Source: Aidingimonas lacisalsi
Lineage (GTDB): Bacteria; Pseudomonadota; Gammaproteobacteria; Pseudomonadales; Halomonadaceae
Direction: 5' to 3'
DNA length: 64,000 nt
Assembly: GCF_008079445.1 (NCBI RefSeq)
Contig: NZ_VRYH01000001.1
Location: 567,196-631,195, forward strand
Shown: piece by piece, positions 18,250-28,043 of the stretch
Layout of the letters: each line of letters begins with the position of its first letter
Position numbering within the stretch: position 1 is the stretch's first letter
The notes under the pieces: generated by a model
What the model was told of the DNA's origin: nothing
Databases searched by the model: none
The model's input: only the letters and a program-made list of their open reading frames with translations
Position numbers and translations under genes: made by a program

Positions 18250-20139
18250 ATGTTGTCTTCTCTGAAGAACCGAATCCTGACTACCTGTGTGGTGATCATC
18301 GCGCTGGCATTGGCGATAAGCGGTCTGGCCAGCTATCTCACCGTCAAATCGCATAACGATGAGCAAGTGGCGGGCAATCTGAACGCCATCGCTCAAGGCA
18401 ATGCTCAGGCGCTAAATCAGTGGTTTACCTCCAATGCCACCATGCTGACATCAGTCGAAGAGGCTGTGCAGGATGACGACCCGATGGCGTCGTTGAAGCA
18501 ACTAGCTCGGGCTGGCGACTTCATGTTGGCGTATGTCGGCTATCCGGAAGACGGTAGCACCGTGTTTTCGGATGAGTGGGAACCGCCGGAGGATTATGAT
18601 CCGCGCGAACGCCCCTGGTATCAGCAGGCTGTCGATGCCGGAGAAGCGATTGTCACGAAACCCTACACGGATGCGAATACCGGACAACTCGTGGTGTCGT
18701 TCGCCCATCCTGTGTATGACGGTGATGAATTGGCTGCCGTGGTGGGGGCGGATGTCGTCATCGATGACATTGTCGCTGACATAGCCGAAATCGAACCGAC
18801 GCCTTCGAGCTTTGCATTTCTTGTTGCTGATGACGGTACGCTGGTCGCTCATCCTGATGTGGATCTGAACCTGGAAAGCGCCACGGAACTGTCCGAGTCA
18901 TTGGACGCGCCGTATCTGGCGGCCATGAGGCAGGCCGAGTCTCCGCGCAAGCTGTCTCTGCAAGGTACGGACAAGCTACTACGCAGTGCGCCAGTTCATG
19001 GTACTGACTGGCAGTTGGTGGTGGCGCTGGATGAAAAAGAGGCGACGGCCGGACTCCGAGCCATGCTGGGGACCTCGACTATCACGTTTGTCCTGGTGGC
19101 CTTAGGGGCGGCGCTGGTACTGGGCATCGTGCTCAAGATGGCGTTTCGTCGTCTGCAGAATGTACGCGATGCCATGATCGACATTTCCAGTGGCGACGGG
19201 GATCTCACCCAGCGTCTGCCTGAAGATGGCAAGGACGAGGTGTCTCAGATCGCTGCCGCTTTCAACCGTTTCGTCGCCAAGATGGAAGAGGTGTTGATGG
19301 GTATCCGTGACAGCAGCGAATCGGTCCGTGTGGCGGCGACCGAGATTGCCAGTGGCGGCCAGGATCTGTCACGGCGCACCGACGATGCGGCATCGAGCCT
19401 GCAGGAGACCTCGGCGTCCATGGAAGAGATCACCAGCACGGTGGAGAACACCGCAAGCTCGTCGCGTGAAGCCAATGACCTATCGCAGTCGGCTTCGGAT
19501 GTCGCAGCGCGTGGTGGCGAAGTAGTCTCCCGGGCGGTAGAGACCATGGATGAGGTTACGGCCTCGTCGCGGCAGATCGCCGACATCATCCAGACCATGG
19601 ACAACATCGCCTTCCAGACCAATCTGCTGGCACTGAATGCCTCGGTGGAGGCGGCGCGTGCCGGTGAGCAGGGGCGCGGCTTCGCCGTGGTCGCCGGTGA
19701 GGTGCGTCAGCTGGCCAACCGCAGTGCCGAGGCGGCCAGCGAGATTCGCGGCTTGATCGACACCTCGGTGTCACGTACCGAAGAAGGGGCGAAACTGGTG
19801 CGTTCGGCCGGTGAGACGATGAAGGAGATCGTCGAGAGCATCAGTCGGGTGACCGGTGTGCTGGGCGAGATTTCCTCGGCGGCGGGTGAACAGAGCGACG
19901 GTATCGGCCAGGTCAACGTGGCGGTGGCGGAGCTGGATCGGATGACCCAGCAGAATGCGGCGCTGGTCGAGGAATCGACCACGGCGGGCGAGCAACTCAA
20001 GGCGCAAGCGGATCGTCTGGCTGAGGCAGTGGGTGCCTTTACCTTGTCGGCGTCATCTTCAGGAACACCTCGTCGCACCAACACGCTGCCTTCAACCCAG
20101 CAAACCACCCATCAAGAGTCGAGTGAACATGCAATTTAA
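18250..20139 (+). CDS. Methyl-accepting chemotaxis protein with periplasmic Cache domain
   Basis: 629 residues. A membrane helix (~10-32), a periplasmic dCache-type sensor (~35-270, with [16 protein letters not shown], the pattern of amino-acid or carboxylate-sensing Cache domains), a second helix (~278-300), HAMP (~300-355), and a signalling hairpin whose tip contains [23 protein letters not shown] 18250 gives a proper positively charged start and membrane helix; an earlier in-frame TTG adds 16 unconvincing residues. Ligand unknown. The next chemoreceptor starts inside its last codons. Confidence 0.9.
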   Translation: MLSSLKNRILTTCVVIIALALAISGLASYLTVKSHNDEQVAGNLNAIAQGNAQALNQWFTSNATMLTSVEEAVQDDDPMASLKQLARAGDFMLAYVGYPEDGSTVFSDEWEPPEDYDPRERPWYQQAVDAGEAIVTKPYTDANTGQLVVSFAHPVYDGDELAAVVGADVVIDDIVADIAEIEPTPSSFAFLVADDGTLVAHPDVDLNLESATELSESLDAPYLAAMRQAESPRKLSLQGTDKLLRSAPVHGTDWQLVVALDEKEATAGLRAMLGTSTITFVLVALGAALVLGIVLKMAFRRLQNVRDAMIDISSGDGDLTQRLPEDGKDEVSQIAAAFNRFVAKMEEVLMGIRDSSESVRVAATEIASGGQDLSRRTDDAASSLQETSASMEEITSTVENTASSSREANDLSQSASDVAARGGEVVSRAVETMDEVTASSRQIADIIQTMDNIAFQTNLLALNASVEAARAGEQGRGFAVVAGEVRQLANRSAEAASEIRGLIDTSVSRTEEGAKLVRSAGETMKEIVESISRVTGVLGEISSAAGEQSDGIGQVNVAVAELDRMTQQNAALVEESTTAGEQLKAQADRLAEAVGAFTLSASSSGTPRRTNTLPSTQQTTHQESSEHAI

Positions 20140-22260
20140 ATCCCTGCGCGGGTTTGTCGTGGTCATGGCGGGTGCTTGCCTGCTATTAGTGGCAACGACC
20201 TTGGTGGTGTATGCCGTGTTCGTCACCGATCGTACCCAGCATACGGTGGCGTCACACACCGAGGAGCTCCTTGAAGGAGTCATCGATGAGCGTTTGACAG
20301 CATTGGTCTCGAATCAGGCCGGGCGTATTCAGCGTGAGTTGGAACAGGCACTGTTCTGGCTGAACAATTGGCCGATACCAATGCCCTGATGGGGGATAGG
20401 GACCGGGATGGCGAGTCTCAGTTCTCGTTGAGTCGTGGCGAGCTCTCCTACTTGGTGCGCAACACCGTGGAACAGAACCCCTCTTTGCTGGATGCCTTCA
20501 TTGGTTGGGAACCGAACGCGTTCGGTGACGATGAGGCCTTCGAAGGGAGAGAGGCGCAGGGCTATGATGACTCTGGCCGCTTCATGCCCTGGTGGTACCG
20601 TGACGAGAACGGCGATATCGACGTGCTGCCATTGGGCGAGACCATGGAGAGTGAAGAGGTCCAACCCGGTGGCATGCGAGAAGGTGAATACTATCTCTGC
20701 CCACGGGAAACCAAGGCTCCCTGTGTCATTGACCCGGCTCCATACGACTACGGCGGTGAGACGTTGTTGGTGACTTCCTTCAATGTCCCGGTCATGGTCA
20801 ATGATGAGTTCAAGGGTGTCGCTGGCGTCGATCTGTCACTCGACTTCATTCAGGAGCGGCTGGCGGCGGCGAACCAGGAGTTGTACGACGGTGCCGGCGA
20901 AATGGCCCTGGTCGCCTCGGAGGGCGGCCTTGTTGCCCACACAGGGAATGACAAGGCTCTGGGTGCGTCTGCTGATGAGGTGCTGGATGCATCGTCGTTG
21001 AGCCGTCTCCAAGAGGCTCGACAGAGTGATGAGCCGGTCAGTATCAACGAAGCGGGTGTGCTCGAACGTTACCACGCTTTCTCGATAGGCGATACTCAGC
21101 AGCGTTGGGTGCTGATGGTAACGCTACCGGAGCAGGCCGCACTGGCGGAGCTGGCCACGTTGCGGACACGACTCGATGAACAGCGCCGCACGGATATTCT
21201 CGGCATGATTGGTGTCGGCTTGCTGGTGACGATAGTGGGATTGATCGCCATCTGGGGGGGTGGTTCGCATATCGCCAAGCCTTTGCGCCTACTGGCGGGT
21301 CGCATGAGGGGCATCGCCAGTGGCGATGGTGACTTGACGCAGCGCCTGCCTGTCAGAGGACGTGATGAAACGGCCGAGCTGGCGACTCAGTTCAATGCCT
21401 TCGCCGACAAGATCAATGACGTGCTGCTGGATGTCCGTGACAGCAGCGGATCGGTACGTGCGGCGGCGACCGAAATCGCCAGTGGCGGCCAGGATCTGTC
21501 TCGGCGTACTGATGAGGCGGCTTCCAGCCTGCAGGAGACATCGGCGTCGATGGAAGAGATCACCAGCACGGTCGAAAACACGGCCAGCTCGTCGCGTGAG
21601 GCCAATGAGCTGTCGCAGTCAGCATCCCGTGTGGCAGCACGCGGCGGTGAGGTGGTTTCCCAGGCAGTGAAGACAATGGAGGACGTGACGGCGTCGTCGC
21701 AGCAGATCGCCGACATCATCAAGACCATGGACAGCATCGCTTTCCAGACCAATTTGTTGGCGCTCAATGCGTCGGTCGAAGCGGCTCGTGCCGGTGAGCA
21801 GGGGCGTGGTTTTGCGGTGGTCGCCGGCGAAGTTCGCCAGTTGGCGAGCCGTAGCGCCGAAGCGGCGGGCGAGATACGTCAGCTGATCGATACTTCGGTA
21901 GCGCGGACCGAAGAAGGTGCCAGACTGGTGCGCACGGCCGGGGAGACGATGGATGACATTGTCGATAGCGTCAGCCGGGTGACCGAGGTTCTGGGCGAGA
22001 TCTCGTCGGCAGCCGGTGAGCAGAGCGAGGGTATCGGTCAGGTCAATGTAGCGGTGGCCGAACTGGATCGCATGACGCAACAGAATGCGGCGCTGGTCGA
22101 GGAGTCGACGACGGCGGCGGAACAACTCAAGGAGCAGTCGGATCGTCTGGCGACCATCATCAGCGGTTTCACTCTGGCTGATCGACAGGCAAGTAACGAG
22201 CGAGGGTCGATGGCATTGCCAGCGTCGCGACAGCACGACACAAGTGTGATCGGAAGCTAG
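20129..22260 (+). pseudogene. Second methyl-accepting chemotaxis protein, broken by a one-base frameshift
   Basis: Starts at ATG 20129, overlapping the previous gene by 11 bp, and encodes [19 protein letters not shown] (membrane helix) up to ELEQAL, after which the frame runs to a stop at 20387-20389. From about 20356 the continuation lies in another frame (LAEQLADTNALMGDR...) and stays open to 22260: Cache domain with PWWYRDENG and YDYGGETLLV, HAMP, and signalling tip [15 protein letters not shown]. Adding one C at about 20355-20357 would restore FLAEQLADTNAL. The rest is uncorrupted, so this is a recent inactivation or a sequencing error. The signalling half closely matches the upstream gene. 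Confidence 0.85.
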
Positions 22261-22287
22261 TCGCTCAAGCGAGACAGATTGAGGGAA

Positions 22288-23214
22288 TCAGGGCAAATAG
22301 GGCAGATCAATCTGGTCGCTGCGCTCGATTCCCTCGGTCATCTGACGACATAAGCGCAGGAACTCACGCATGCCTGTAGTCAGGTATTTGTGGCGGTGCC
22401 AGATGAAGCTGAACTGACGCCGTAGATCGAGCTCTGGTGTGTCGATCGGGACCAGGCTGCCGCGCCGGAAGGCATCACGCAACGCCAGACGCGATACGCA
22501 CCCTATGCCGATACCGGACTCCACGGCACGCTTGATTCCTTCGGTATGCTCCAGTTCCAGCAAGATGTTGAAGCGGCCTCGGCGATGGCGCATGGCATGT
22601 TCCAATGTCAGGCGTGTCCCCGACCCCTGCTCCCGCATGATCCAGTTTTCCCGCAGCAGGCGGTCCATTTCCAGTTTTCCCGCTTTGGCGACGGGATGAT
22701 CGGGCGAGCAGAAGACCACCAGCTCATCTTCGACCCAAGGTTGCAATACCACATCGTCGTCCTGGCAATCGCCCTCGATCAAACCGACATCCAGCTCATG
22801 CTGTATGACACGTTCGATGACCACTCGGGTATTGCGTACCTGGAGTTGCACGCGGCTTTCCGGATAGCGTTGCAGAAAATCGCTGATCAGCAAGGTGGCC
22901 AGGTAGTTGCCGATGGTCAGTGTCGCTCCGACATCCAGTGAGCCGATACCTCGCTGACCGCGCAACAACTCCTCGATCTCTTCGCCGCGGTCGAGAAGCG
23001 CAACGGCCTTGGGAAGGATCTGAAATCCCAGTGCATTGAGTTTCAGACGCTTGCCGATGCGGTCGAGCAACTGACAGTCGAACTGCCGCTCCAGCTCGGC
23101 CAACGCCGTACTGGCAGCCGATTGTGACAAGGCCAGGGCGCGGGCTGCACGGGAGACACTTTCGTACTGGGCGACAGCGACGAAGACCTCGAGTTGGCGA
23201 AGTGTATAGCGCAT
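22288..23214 (-). CDS. finR: LysR family regulator, FinR-like
   Basis: 308 residues. The N-terminal winged helix is MRYTLRQLEVFVAVAQYESV followed by SRAARALALSQSAASTALAEL; the C-terminal effector domain follows. Start ATG 23214 with AGGAG 7 nt upstream; the longer open frame adds non-coding promoter codons. It is divergent to fpr, the same pairing as FinR-fpr in pseudomonads, where FinR activates fpr under superoxide or sulfite stress (established for Pseudomonas; inferred here). A perfect dyad sits 24 bp upstream of its start. Confidence 0.8.
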   Translation of the reverse strand: MRYTLRQLEVFVAVAQYESVSRAARALALSQSAASTALAELERQFDCQLLDRIGKRLKLNALGFQILPKAVALLDRGEEIEELLRGQRGIGSLDVGATLTIGNYLATLLISDFLQRYPESRVQLQVRNTRVVIERVIQHELDVGLIEGDCQDDDVVLQPWVEDELVVFCSPDHPVAKAGKLEMDRLLRENWIMREQGSGTRLTLEHAMRHRRGRFNILLELEHTEGIKRAVESGIGIGCVSRLALRDAFRRGSLVPIDTPELDLRRQFSFIWHRHKYLTTGMREFLRLCRQMTEGIERSDQIDLPYLP

Positions 23215-23237
23215 CCATAAACTCCTGAAGAAAGGTA

Positions 23238-23254
23238 TATCTATAGCATAGATA
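23238..23254. promoter_or_regulatory. Dyad in the finR-fpr gap, candidate FinR site
   Basis: TATCTAT-AGC-ATAGATA, perfect 7-bp arms with a 3-nt centre, containing a T-N11-A LysR-type core (T23240 to A23252). It sits where an autoregulated LysR gene usually has its operator. Confidence 0.45.
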
Positions 23255-23360
23255 AGTGTTATCCATATAATCCATTTAACAGATATTCTGGCGGCACTTA
23301 GAATGACTAACAAGATGAAGCTGCAGATTTTATTCGCTTCTGGAATATGAGGAGTCCCTT

Positions 23361-24137
23361 GTGAGCAAGTTCGCCTTGGAAGACGTACTGAGTGTCCATC
23401 ATTGGAATGACACTCTGTTCAGCTTTCGGACAACCCGTGAACGTAGCCTGCGCTTCAAGAATGGGCAGTTCGTCATGATTGGCCTCGAGGTCGAGGGCAA
23501 GCCCTTGATGCGCGCTTACTCCATCGCAAGTCCCAACTACGAGGATCACCTCGAGTTCTTCAGCATCAAGGTTCCCGATGGCCCGCTGACATCGCGATTG
23601 CAGCACTTGCAGGTCGGTGACCAGATCATGGTGAGTCGCAAGCCCACCGGTACCTTGGTGACCGACGACCTGTTGCCCGGACGTAATCTGTTTCTGCTGT
23701 CTACCGGGACGGGGCTGGCACCTTTCATGAGTTTGATTCAGGATCCCGAGGTGTATGAGCGTTTCGAAAAAATCGTGCTGATTCACGGGGTTCGGACCGT
23801 CAGCGAACTGGCGTATGCCGACTTCATCCAAGGCGATCTGCCCGCTCACGAGTATCTGGGAGAGGAAATCAGCGAAAAGTTGATCTATTACCCCACCGTG
23901 ACCCGGGAAGATTTTCATACCCAGGGGCGTCTGACGGATCATATCCGTTCCGGCAAATTGTTCGAGGACACCGGAGTGCCGGCGCTGGATCCCAAGCAGG
24001 ATCGTGCAATGATCTGTGGCAGTCCGGCCATGCTCGATGAATCCAGTGCCTTGCTCGACGATATTGGCTTCAATATTTCACCACGCATGGGTGAGCCAGG
24101 CGACTATGTGATCGAGCGCGCCTTCGTCGAGAAGTAA
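23361..24137 (+). CDS. fpr: Ferredoxin--NADP+ reductase
   Basis: 258 residues of the bacterial FNR family. FAD-binding motif RAYSIAS (residues ~54-60), NADP-binding GTGLAPF (~116-122), C-terminal YVIERAFVEK as in the Azotobacter/Pseudomonas subclass. Exchanges electrons between NADPH and ferredoxin or flavodoxin and supports iron-sulfur and oxidative-stress repair. The start is GTG 23361 with AGGAG 7 nt upstream. It is divergent to finR and closed by a strong terminator. Confidence 0.93.
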   Translation: MSKFALEDVLSVHHWNDTLFSFRTTRERSLRFKNGQFVMIGLEVEGKPLMRAYSIASPNYEDHLEFFSIKVPDGPLTSRLQHLQVGDQIMVSRKPTGTLVTDDLLPGRNLFLLSTGTGLAPFMSLIQDPEVYERFEKIVLIHGVRTVSELAYADFIQGDLPAHEYLGEEISEKLIYYPTVTREDFHTQGRLTDHIRSGKLFEDTGVPALDPKQDRAMICGSPAMLDESSALLDDIGFNISPRMGEPGDYVIERAFVEK

Positions 24138-24170
24138 CTGCCTTCCTGACGGTTTCACTTGATGTCATGA

Positions 24171-24207
24171 CGCCCTCGCCGGAACCCAGCGGCGAGGGCG
24201 TTTTTTG
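24171..24207 (+). terminator. Rho-independent terminator after fpr
   Basis: Perfect 10-bp stem CGCCCTCGCC / GGCGAGGGCG (24171-24180 and 24191-24200), 10-nt loop, then TTTTTT. Confidence 0.92.
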
Positions 24208-24235
24208 AGGCATCGGTCGCTACCGAAACATGCAT

Positions 24236-24265
24236 TAGACATTGGTCTACTAGACTATAGTCTAG
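24236..24265. promoter_or_regulatory. Tandem dyads TAGAC-N4-GTCTA, unknown operator
   Basis: TAGAC-ATTG-GTCTA (24236-24249) and TAGAC-TATA-GTCTA (24251-24264) are two copies of the same inverted repeat 15 bp apart; the second lies within a perfect 16-bp palindrome, 24250-24265. They sit between the fpr terminator and the TRAP operon. The pattern does not match GntR of the gluconate type, so a second regulator is inferred. Confidence 0.5.
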
Positions 24266-24324
24266 GTGTTGTCAATATGATTTTCATTGACGCCAGACTC
24301 TGCCAAACCTAACCTTTCCATGGC

Positions 24325-24338
24325 TGTTACCGGTAACA
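24325..24338. promoter_or_regulatory. GntR-type operator (gluconate regulon)
   Basis: TGTTACC-GGTAACA is a perfect 14-bp palindrome and matches the E. coli GntR operator consensus ATGTTACCSGTAACAT at 15 of 16 positions when the flanks are included. It lies 90 bp before the TRAP binding-protein start, and a LacI-type GntR homologue is encoded at the end of the same cluster. A weak promoter TTGACG (24287-24292), 17 bp, TAACCT precedes it. Confidence 0.8.
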
Positions 24339-24428
24339 TTGGTAGCACTCCAAAAGAGATCCAGCAACGTATAAGCAACCCAAACAGTTGCCATCGACAA
24401 TGAACAACGATCACGGGAGATAATCGCC

Positions 24429-25508
24429 ATGTCAGCAATCTGGCGGACTTCACTCACACTCGCTGGTGCCGCTACGCTTACCGTAGGTATGGCTCAGGCG
24501 CAGGAACCCGACCTTTCCGATCCCCCCGAGATCGACGGTGAAGTCATCACCGAAGACTTGGGCAGCCATACACTGCGGCTCGGTATCGGCTTGGCCGAGA
24601 GCTCACCACAGTACCTTTCCAGCCAATACTTTGCCGATATCCTGGATGAGCGGACCGAAGGACGCATTTCCGTCGAAGTCTTCCCCAACAGTCAGTTGGG
24701 TGACGATGTCCAAATGATGGAAATGCTGCAGACCGGCTCGCTGGATATGTCGTATCCATCCACATCGCCCGCCACGACATACGTGCCGGAACTGGCGGTA
24801 TTCGACCTGCCATTCCTGTTGCCTACGCGTGAAGCGGCAACCGAGGTCATGAAGAGCGATGTTGCACAAGAGATGCTGGATTCCTTTGAAGGAACAGGCA
24901 TCAAGGCGTTGGCCTTCTCGGAAAATGGTTATCGTCAATTGACGAATAGCGTGCGTCCGGTGGATTCGCCGGAGGATGTCGCTGGTATCGATGTCGGTGG
25001 TTTGACCATCCGCACGATGGAGAACGACGTACAGCTGTCGATCTGGGAAGCGTTGGGCGCTAACCCGACACCGATGGCCTTCGGCGAGGTTTTCTCGGCG
25101 ATGGAACAGGGGGTCATCGATGGTCAGGAAAACCCCTGGAGTACCATCCTGACGTCCAACTTTCATGAAGTGCAGGACTATGGCTCTGAGACTCGCCACG
25201 TCTATACACCGTTCATCCTGATGATGTCCGAGCGGACCTGGGACAATCTCGATCCGCAGTATCAGGACCTGGTACAGGAAGCGGCGCGCAAGTCCGCAGA
25301 CTACGAGATCCAGTTGGCTGCCGAGTATGACGACTGGTCACGCGAACAGCTCGAAGAGCGTGGCATGGAAATCACGCGTCTGGACGACGAGCAAGTCGCT
25401 GAATTTCAGGAAGCCGTAGAAGGTGTCTACGACGAATGGGCGCCGGAAATTGGCGAGGACGTGGTTGAAGACGTTCAAAGTATCGTGGAAGACGTACAGA
25501 GCGAGTAA
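24429..25508 (+). CDS. TRAP transporter substrate-binding protein (DctP family), gluconate cluster
   Basis: 359 residues with a signal peptide (residues 1-24, ending AQAQ). Periplasmic DctP-type solute receptor: the family Arg region GLTIRTMENDVQLSIWEALG (about 195-214), then PTPMAFGEVFSAMEQGVIDGQENP. An acidic insert follows the signal peptide, and the C-terminus is very acidic (EIGEDVVEDVQ), as in halophile secreted proteins. GGGAGA precedes ATG 24429. It is first in a run with DctQ, DctM, gluconokinase and GntR, with a GntR operator upstream, so gluconate or a related sugar acid is the inferred ligand. Confidence 0.88.
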   Translation: MSAIWRTSLTLAGAATLTVGMAQAQEPDLSDPPEIDGEVITEDLGSHTLRLGIGLAESSPQYLSSQYFADILDERTEGRISVEVFPNSQLGDDVQMMEMLQTGSLDMSYPSTSPATTYVPELAVFDLPFLLPTREAATEVMKSDVAQEMLDSFEGTGIKALAFSENGYRQLTNSVRPVDSPEDVAGIDVGGLTIRTMENDVQLSIWEALGANPTPMAFGEVFSAMEQGVIDGQENPWSTILTSNFHEVQDYGSETRHVYTPFILMMSERTWDNLDPQYQDLVQEAARKSADYEIQLAAEYDDWSREQLEERGMEITRLDDEQVAEFQEAVEGVYDEWAPEIGEDVVEDVQSIVEDVQSE

Positions 25509-25588
25509 GCGCTCGAGTCAAGCCACGTTGTAACCACCTTGTCCGGGCAAGGGGACTGCTCCCTTGCCCGTGATTGAATGGAGCGTCT

Positions 25589-26152
25589 ATGGACTCACGC
25601 GATAAGCCGATCGCTGATGCGGCATCGATCGACGACCCCAATCGTCGCCCTCTGGAACTGGATATCGAGGCCAAGAAAGGTCCGGCGCCATTCCGTTATC
25701 TGACAGTGATCATGGAGCACGTGATCGCTGTCCTGTTGGTCGCACTGATCGTGTCCGTTTCCAGTAATGTCATCGCGCGGTCGCTGCTGAACAATTCATT
25801 GCCGTGGGCCGATGAGTTGGCTCGAATGCTCTTCATTTGGTTGATTTTCCTAGGTGCCGCCGCCGCATTCGCTCGTTACGAACACGTGGCTGTCGATTAC
25901 GTCGTGCAAAAGCTCCCGACTCGCTTTGCGTACGCCATGTACTTCATTCAACACCTGATCATCACCGTTTTGATGGGCATCGTTCTGTATGGAGGTAGCC
26001 TGATTCTGGGGCGCTCTACCGGGCGGACGGCTATTCTCGGTGTGCCTTGGAACTTGATCAATATCTCGATGCTCGTGTGTGCCCTGTTCATCGCCGCTTT
26101 GGCAATCTGGCGTGCTTGGCAGAGCCTGACCTTGATGCGCAGGAGGACCTAG
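25589..26152 (+). CDS. TRAP transporter small permease (DctQ family)
   Basis: 187 residues, four membrane helices after a ~35-residue hydrophilic N-terminus; conserved SNVIARSLLNNSLPWADELA and HVAVDYVVQKLP are the DctQ hallmarks. Start ATG 25589 (MDSRDKPIADAAS) with GGAG 6 nt upstream. It lies between the binding protein and DctM (4-bp gap) and works with DctM in the inner membrane. Confidence 0.88.
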   Translation: MDSRDKPIADAASIDDPNRRPLELDIEAKKGPAPFRYLTVIMEHVIAVLLVALIVSVSSNVIARSLLNNSLPWADELARMLFIWLIFLGAAAAFARYEHVAVDYVVQKLPTRFAYAMYFIQHLIITVLMGIVLYGGSLILGRSTGRTAILGVPWNLINISMLVCALFIAALAIWRAWQSLTLMRRRT

Positions 26153-26156
26153 CGAC

Positions 26157-27440
26157 ATGTTGTGGATTTTTCTTGGTATTCTTCTGGCGTCCATCATCCT
26201 GGGTTTGCCAATCGCATTCGGTCTTGGTGTGGCCGCGGTGGTCATGGCAGTCCTTTCGGACATTCCGCTATCCATTCTAGTCGAGCAATCGATTCGCGGG
26301 GTCAATAGTTTCCCGTTGTTGGCGATTCCCTTCTTTATCCTGGTCGGCGAGGTCATGAGTGCAGGCGGTATCGCACGTCGCTTGATGGACCTTGCCGGTG
26401 CCTTGGTGGGCTTTATTCGCGGTGGCCTGGGTCAAGTGGCGATCACGGGCTCGATGTTCTTCGGTGGTATCAGCGGCTCAGCGGTTGCCGATACAGCCGC
26501 GACGGGGTCCATGATGATCCCGTCGATGAAACAGCAGGGCTACTCGGCGCCACATGCGACGGCGATAAATACGGTATCCTCCGTGATCGGCATTATCATT
26601 CCGCCGTCGATCCCGTTGATTCTTTACGGCATCGTGACCGAAACGTCGATCAGTCGCCTGTTTATTGCAGGTATCGTCCCCGGCCTGATGATCGGTTTCG
26701 CGTTGATGGTAACGACCTTCATCATGTCCAGCCTTGAACATAGCGGCAAGACCCGTCGCTTCCGCTGGGATCTGCTATGGCAGACATTCCGTTCCGCGTC
26801 ATTGGCACTGATACTGCCGATCATCGTCATTGGCGGCATTATCACCGGTATGTTTACTGCAACGGAAGCGGCCGTTGCTGCGCTGTTATACTCCTTGTTC
26901 ATCTCCGTGGTGATCTATCGCGAGATTCATCCGCGTGAGTTGTGGGGCATGTGCATTCGCACGGCTCGTCTCACCGGTATGGTGCTGCTGTTATTGGCAT
27001 TCGCCACGGTGATCGCTTGGTTCCTGACGATCAACATGGTACCTCAGACACTGGTGACTCAGGTGCAGGCCCTGACTCAGGATCCGTTCACCTTGTTGTT
27101 GATCGTCTCGGCATTGTTACTGGTGGTTGGGCTGGTGATGGACCTGACACCGGCGATGGTGATCATGGCACCGATGCTGACGCCGATCGTTGAAGCCGTT
27201 GGTATTGACCCGGTGTATTTCGGGGTGCTGATGGCCTTCATTCTGGGTGTTGGTTTGCTGACGCCACCGGTTGGCACCTGCTTATATGTAGGTTGTGGCG
27301 TCGGTCGCGTCACGATGGAAGCCTTGGTGCGAGCCATGTTGCCCTATTATGTTGCATTGCTGGTGGTATTGTTCTTGCTCATCATGTTTCCGGGCGTCGT
27401 GACCTGGTTGCCCAACCTGACACAGGTCAGTGGCAGCTGA
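26157..27440 (+). CDS. TRAP transporter large permease (DctM family)
   Basis: 427 residues, about 12 hydrophobic helices; sodium-coupled transport subunit in the inner membrane. DctM signature segments: NSFPLLAIPFFILVGEVMS, ITGSMFFGGISGSAVADTAA and GFGLGVGLLTPPVGTCLYV-like MAFILGVGLLTPPVGTCLY near the end. Starts 4 bp after dctQ, and its stop is 1 bp before the ATG used for the gluconokinase, indicating one transcript. Confidence 0.9.
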   Translation: MLWIFLGILLASIILGLPIAFGLGVAAVVMAVLSDIPLSILVEQSIRGVNSFPLLAIPFFILVGEVMSAGGIARRLMDLAGALVGFIRGGLGQVAITGSMFFGGISGSAVADTAATGSMMIPSMKQQGYSAPHATAINTVSSVIGIIIPPSIPLILYGIVTETSISRLFIAGIVPGLMIGFALMVTTFIMSSLEHSGKTRRFRWDLLWQTFRSASLALILPIIVIGGIITGMFTATEAAVAALLYSLFISVVIYREIHPRELWGMCIRTARLTGMVLLLLAFATVIAWFLTINMVPQTLVTQVQALTQDPFTLLLIVSALLLVVGLVMDLTPAMVIMAPMLTPIVEAVGIDPVYFGVLMAFILGVGLLTPPVGTCLYVGCGVGRVTMEALVRAMLPYYVALLVVLFLLIMFPGVVTWLPNLTQVSGS

Positions 27441-27441
27441 C

Positions 27442-27978
27442 ATGGGAGGGCATTTGCACACGGTCACGCATCGTATTCTGGTCATGGGGGTTTCCGGCTG
27501 TGGCAAGACCCATATCGGGCAACACCTTGCCGCTCAGTTGGAGGCTGACTTCATCGACGGTGACGATTACCACTCGCCATCGAGCATTGCCAAGATGGCG
27601 AACGGCCAGCCACTCAATGATGATGATCGTCATGAGTGGTTGCAGACATTGGCCGGCCTTTTCGAGAGCTATCGCCAGCGTGATGCGTCGGTGGTAATCG
27701 GATGTTCGGCGCTGAAACGGCGCTATCGGGAAACGTTGCGATGTGGTGACCCCGGCCTGGCCATTCTTTATCTGAAGGGCAGCCGCGAATTATTGCTGGA
27801 TCGTCTGGCGCAGCGTTCCGATCACTTCTTCAAAGGGAGTGGCATGCTGGATAGCCAGCTCAATGACCTGGAACCGCCGGATGAGGTCAAGGCGCTTGGC
27901 CTGGATATCGCCTTGCCACCTCAACGGATCGTCTCCGACTTCCTCCAGTGGCTGACTATTCAACGGCCGATAGACTAG
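27442..27978 (+). CDS. gntK: Gluconokinase (GntK type)
   Basis: 178 residues. P-loop kinase phosphorylating D-gluconate to 6-phosphogluconate. Walker A GVSGCGKT, then FIDGDDYHSPSSIAKMANGQ (the gluconate-binding segment), CSALKRRYRETLR and RSDHFFKGSGMLDSQLNDLE, all typical of GntK. The start is uncertain: ATG 27442 just after the dctM stop, GTG 27430 overlapping it, or TTG 27454 behind GGGAGGG are possible. It identifies the TRAP system as probably a gluconate importer, feeding the Entner-Doudoroff or pentose phosphate routes. Confidence 0.92.
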   Translation: MGGHLHTVTHRILVMGVSGCGKTHIGQHLAAQLEADFIDGDDYHSPSSIAKMANGQPLNDDDRHEWLQTLAGLFESYRQRDASVVIGCSALKRRYRETLRCGDPGLAILYLKGSRELLLDRLAQRSDHFFKGSGMLDSQLNDLEPPDEVKALGLDIALPPQRIVSDFLQWLTIQRPID

Positions 27979-28043
27979 CGTGACCCGGCGAAACGCCCTG
28001 ATACTATGATTTTCCGCTCATATTGCACCGTGATTTCATCGTC

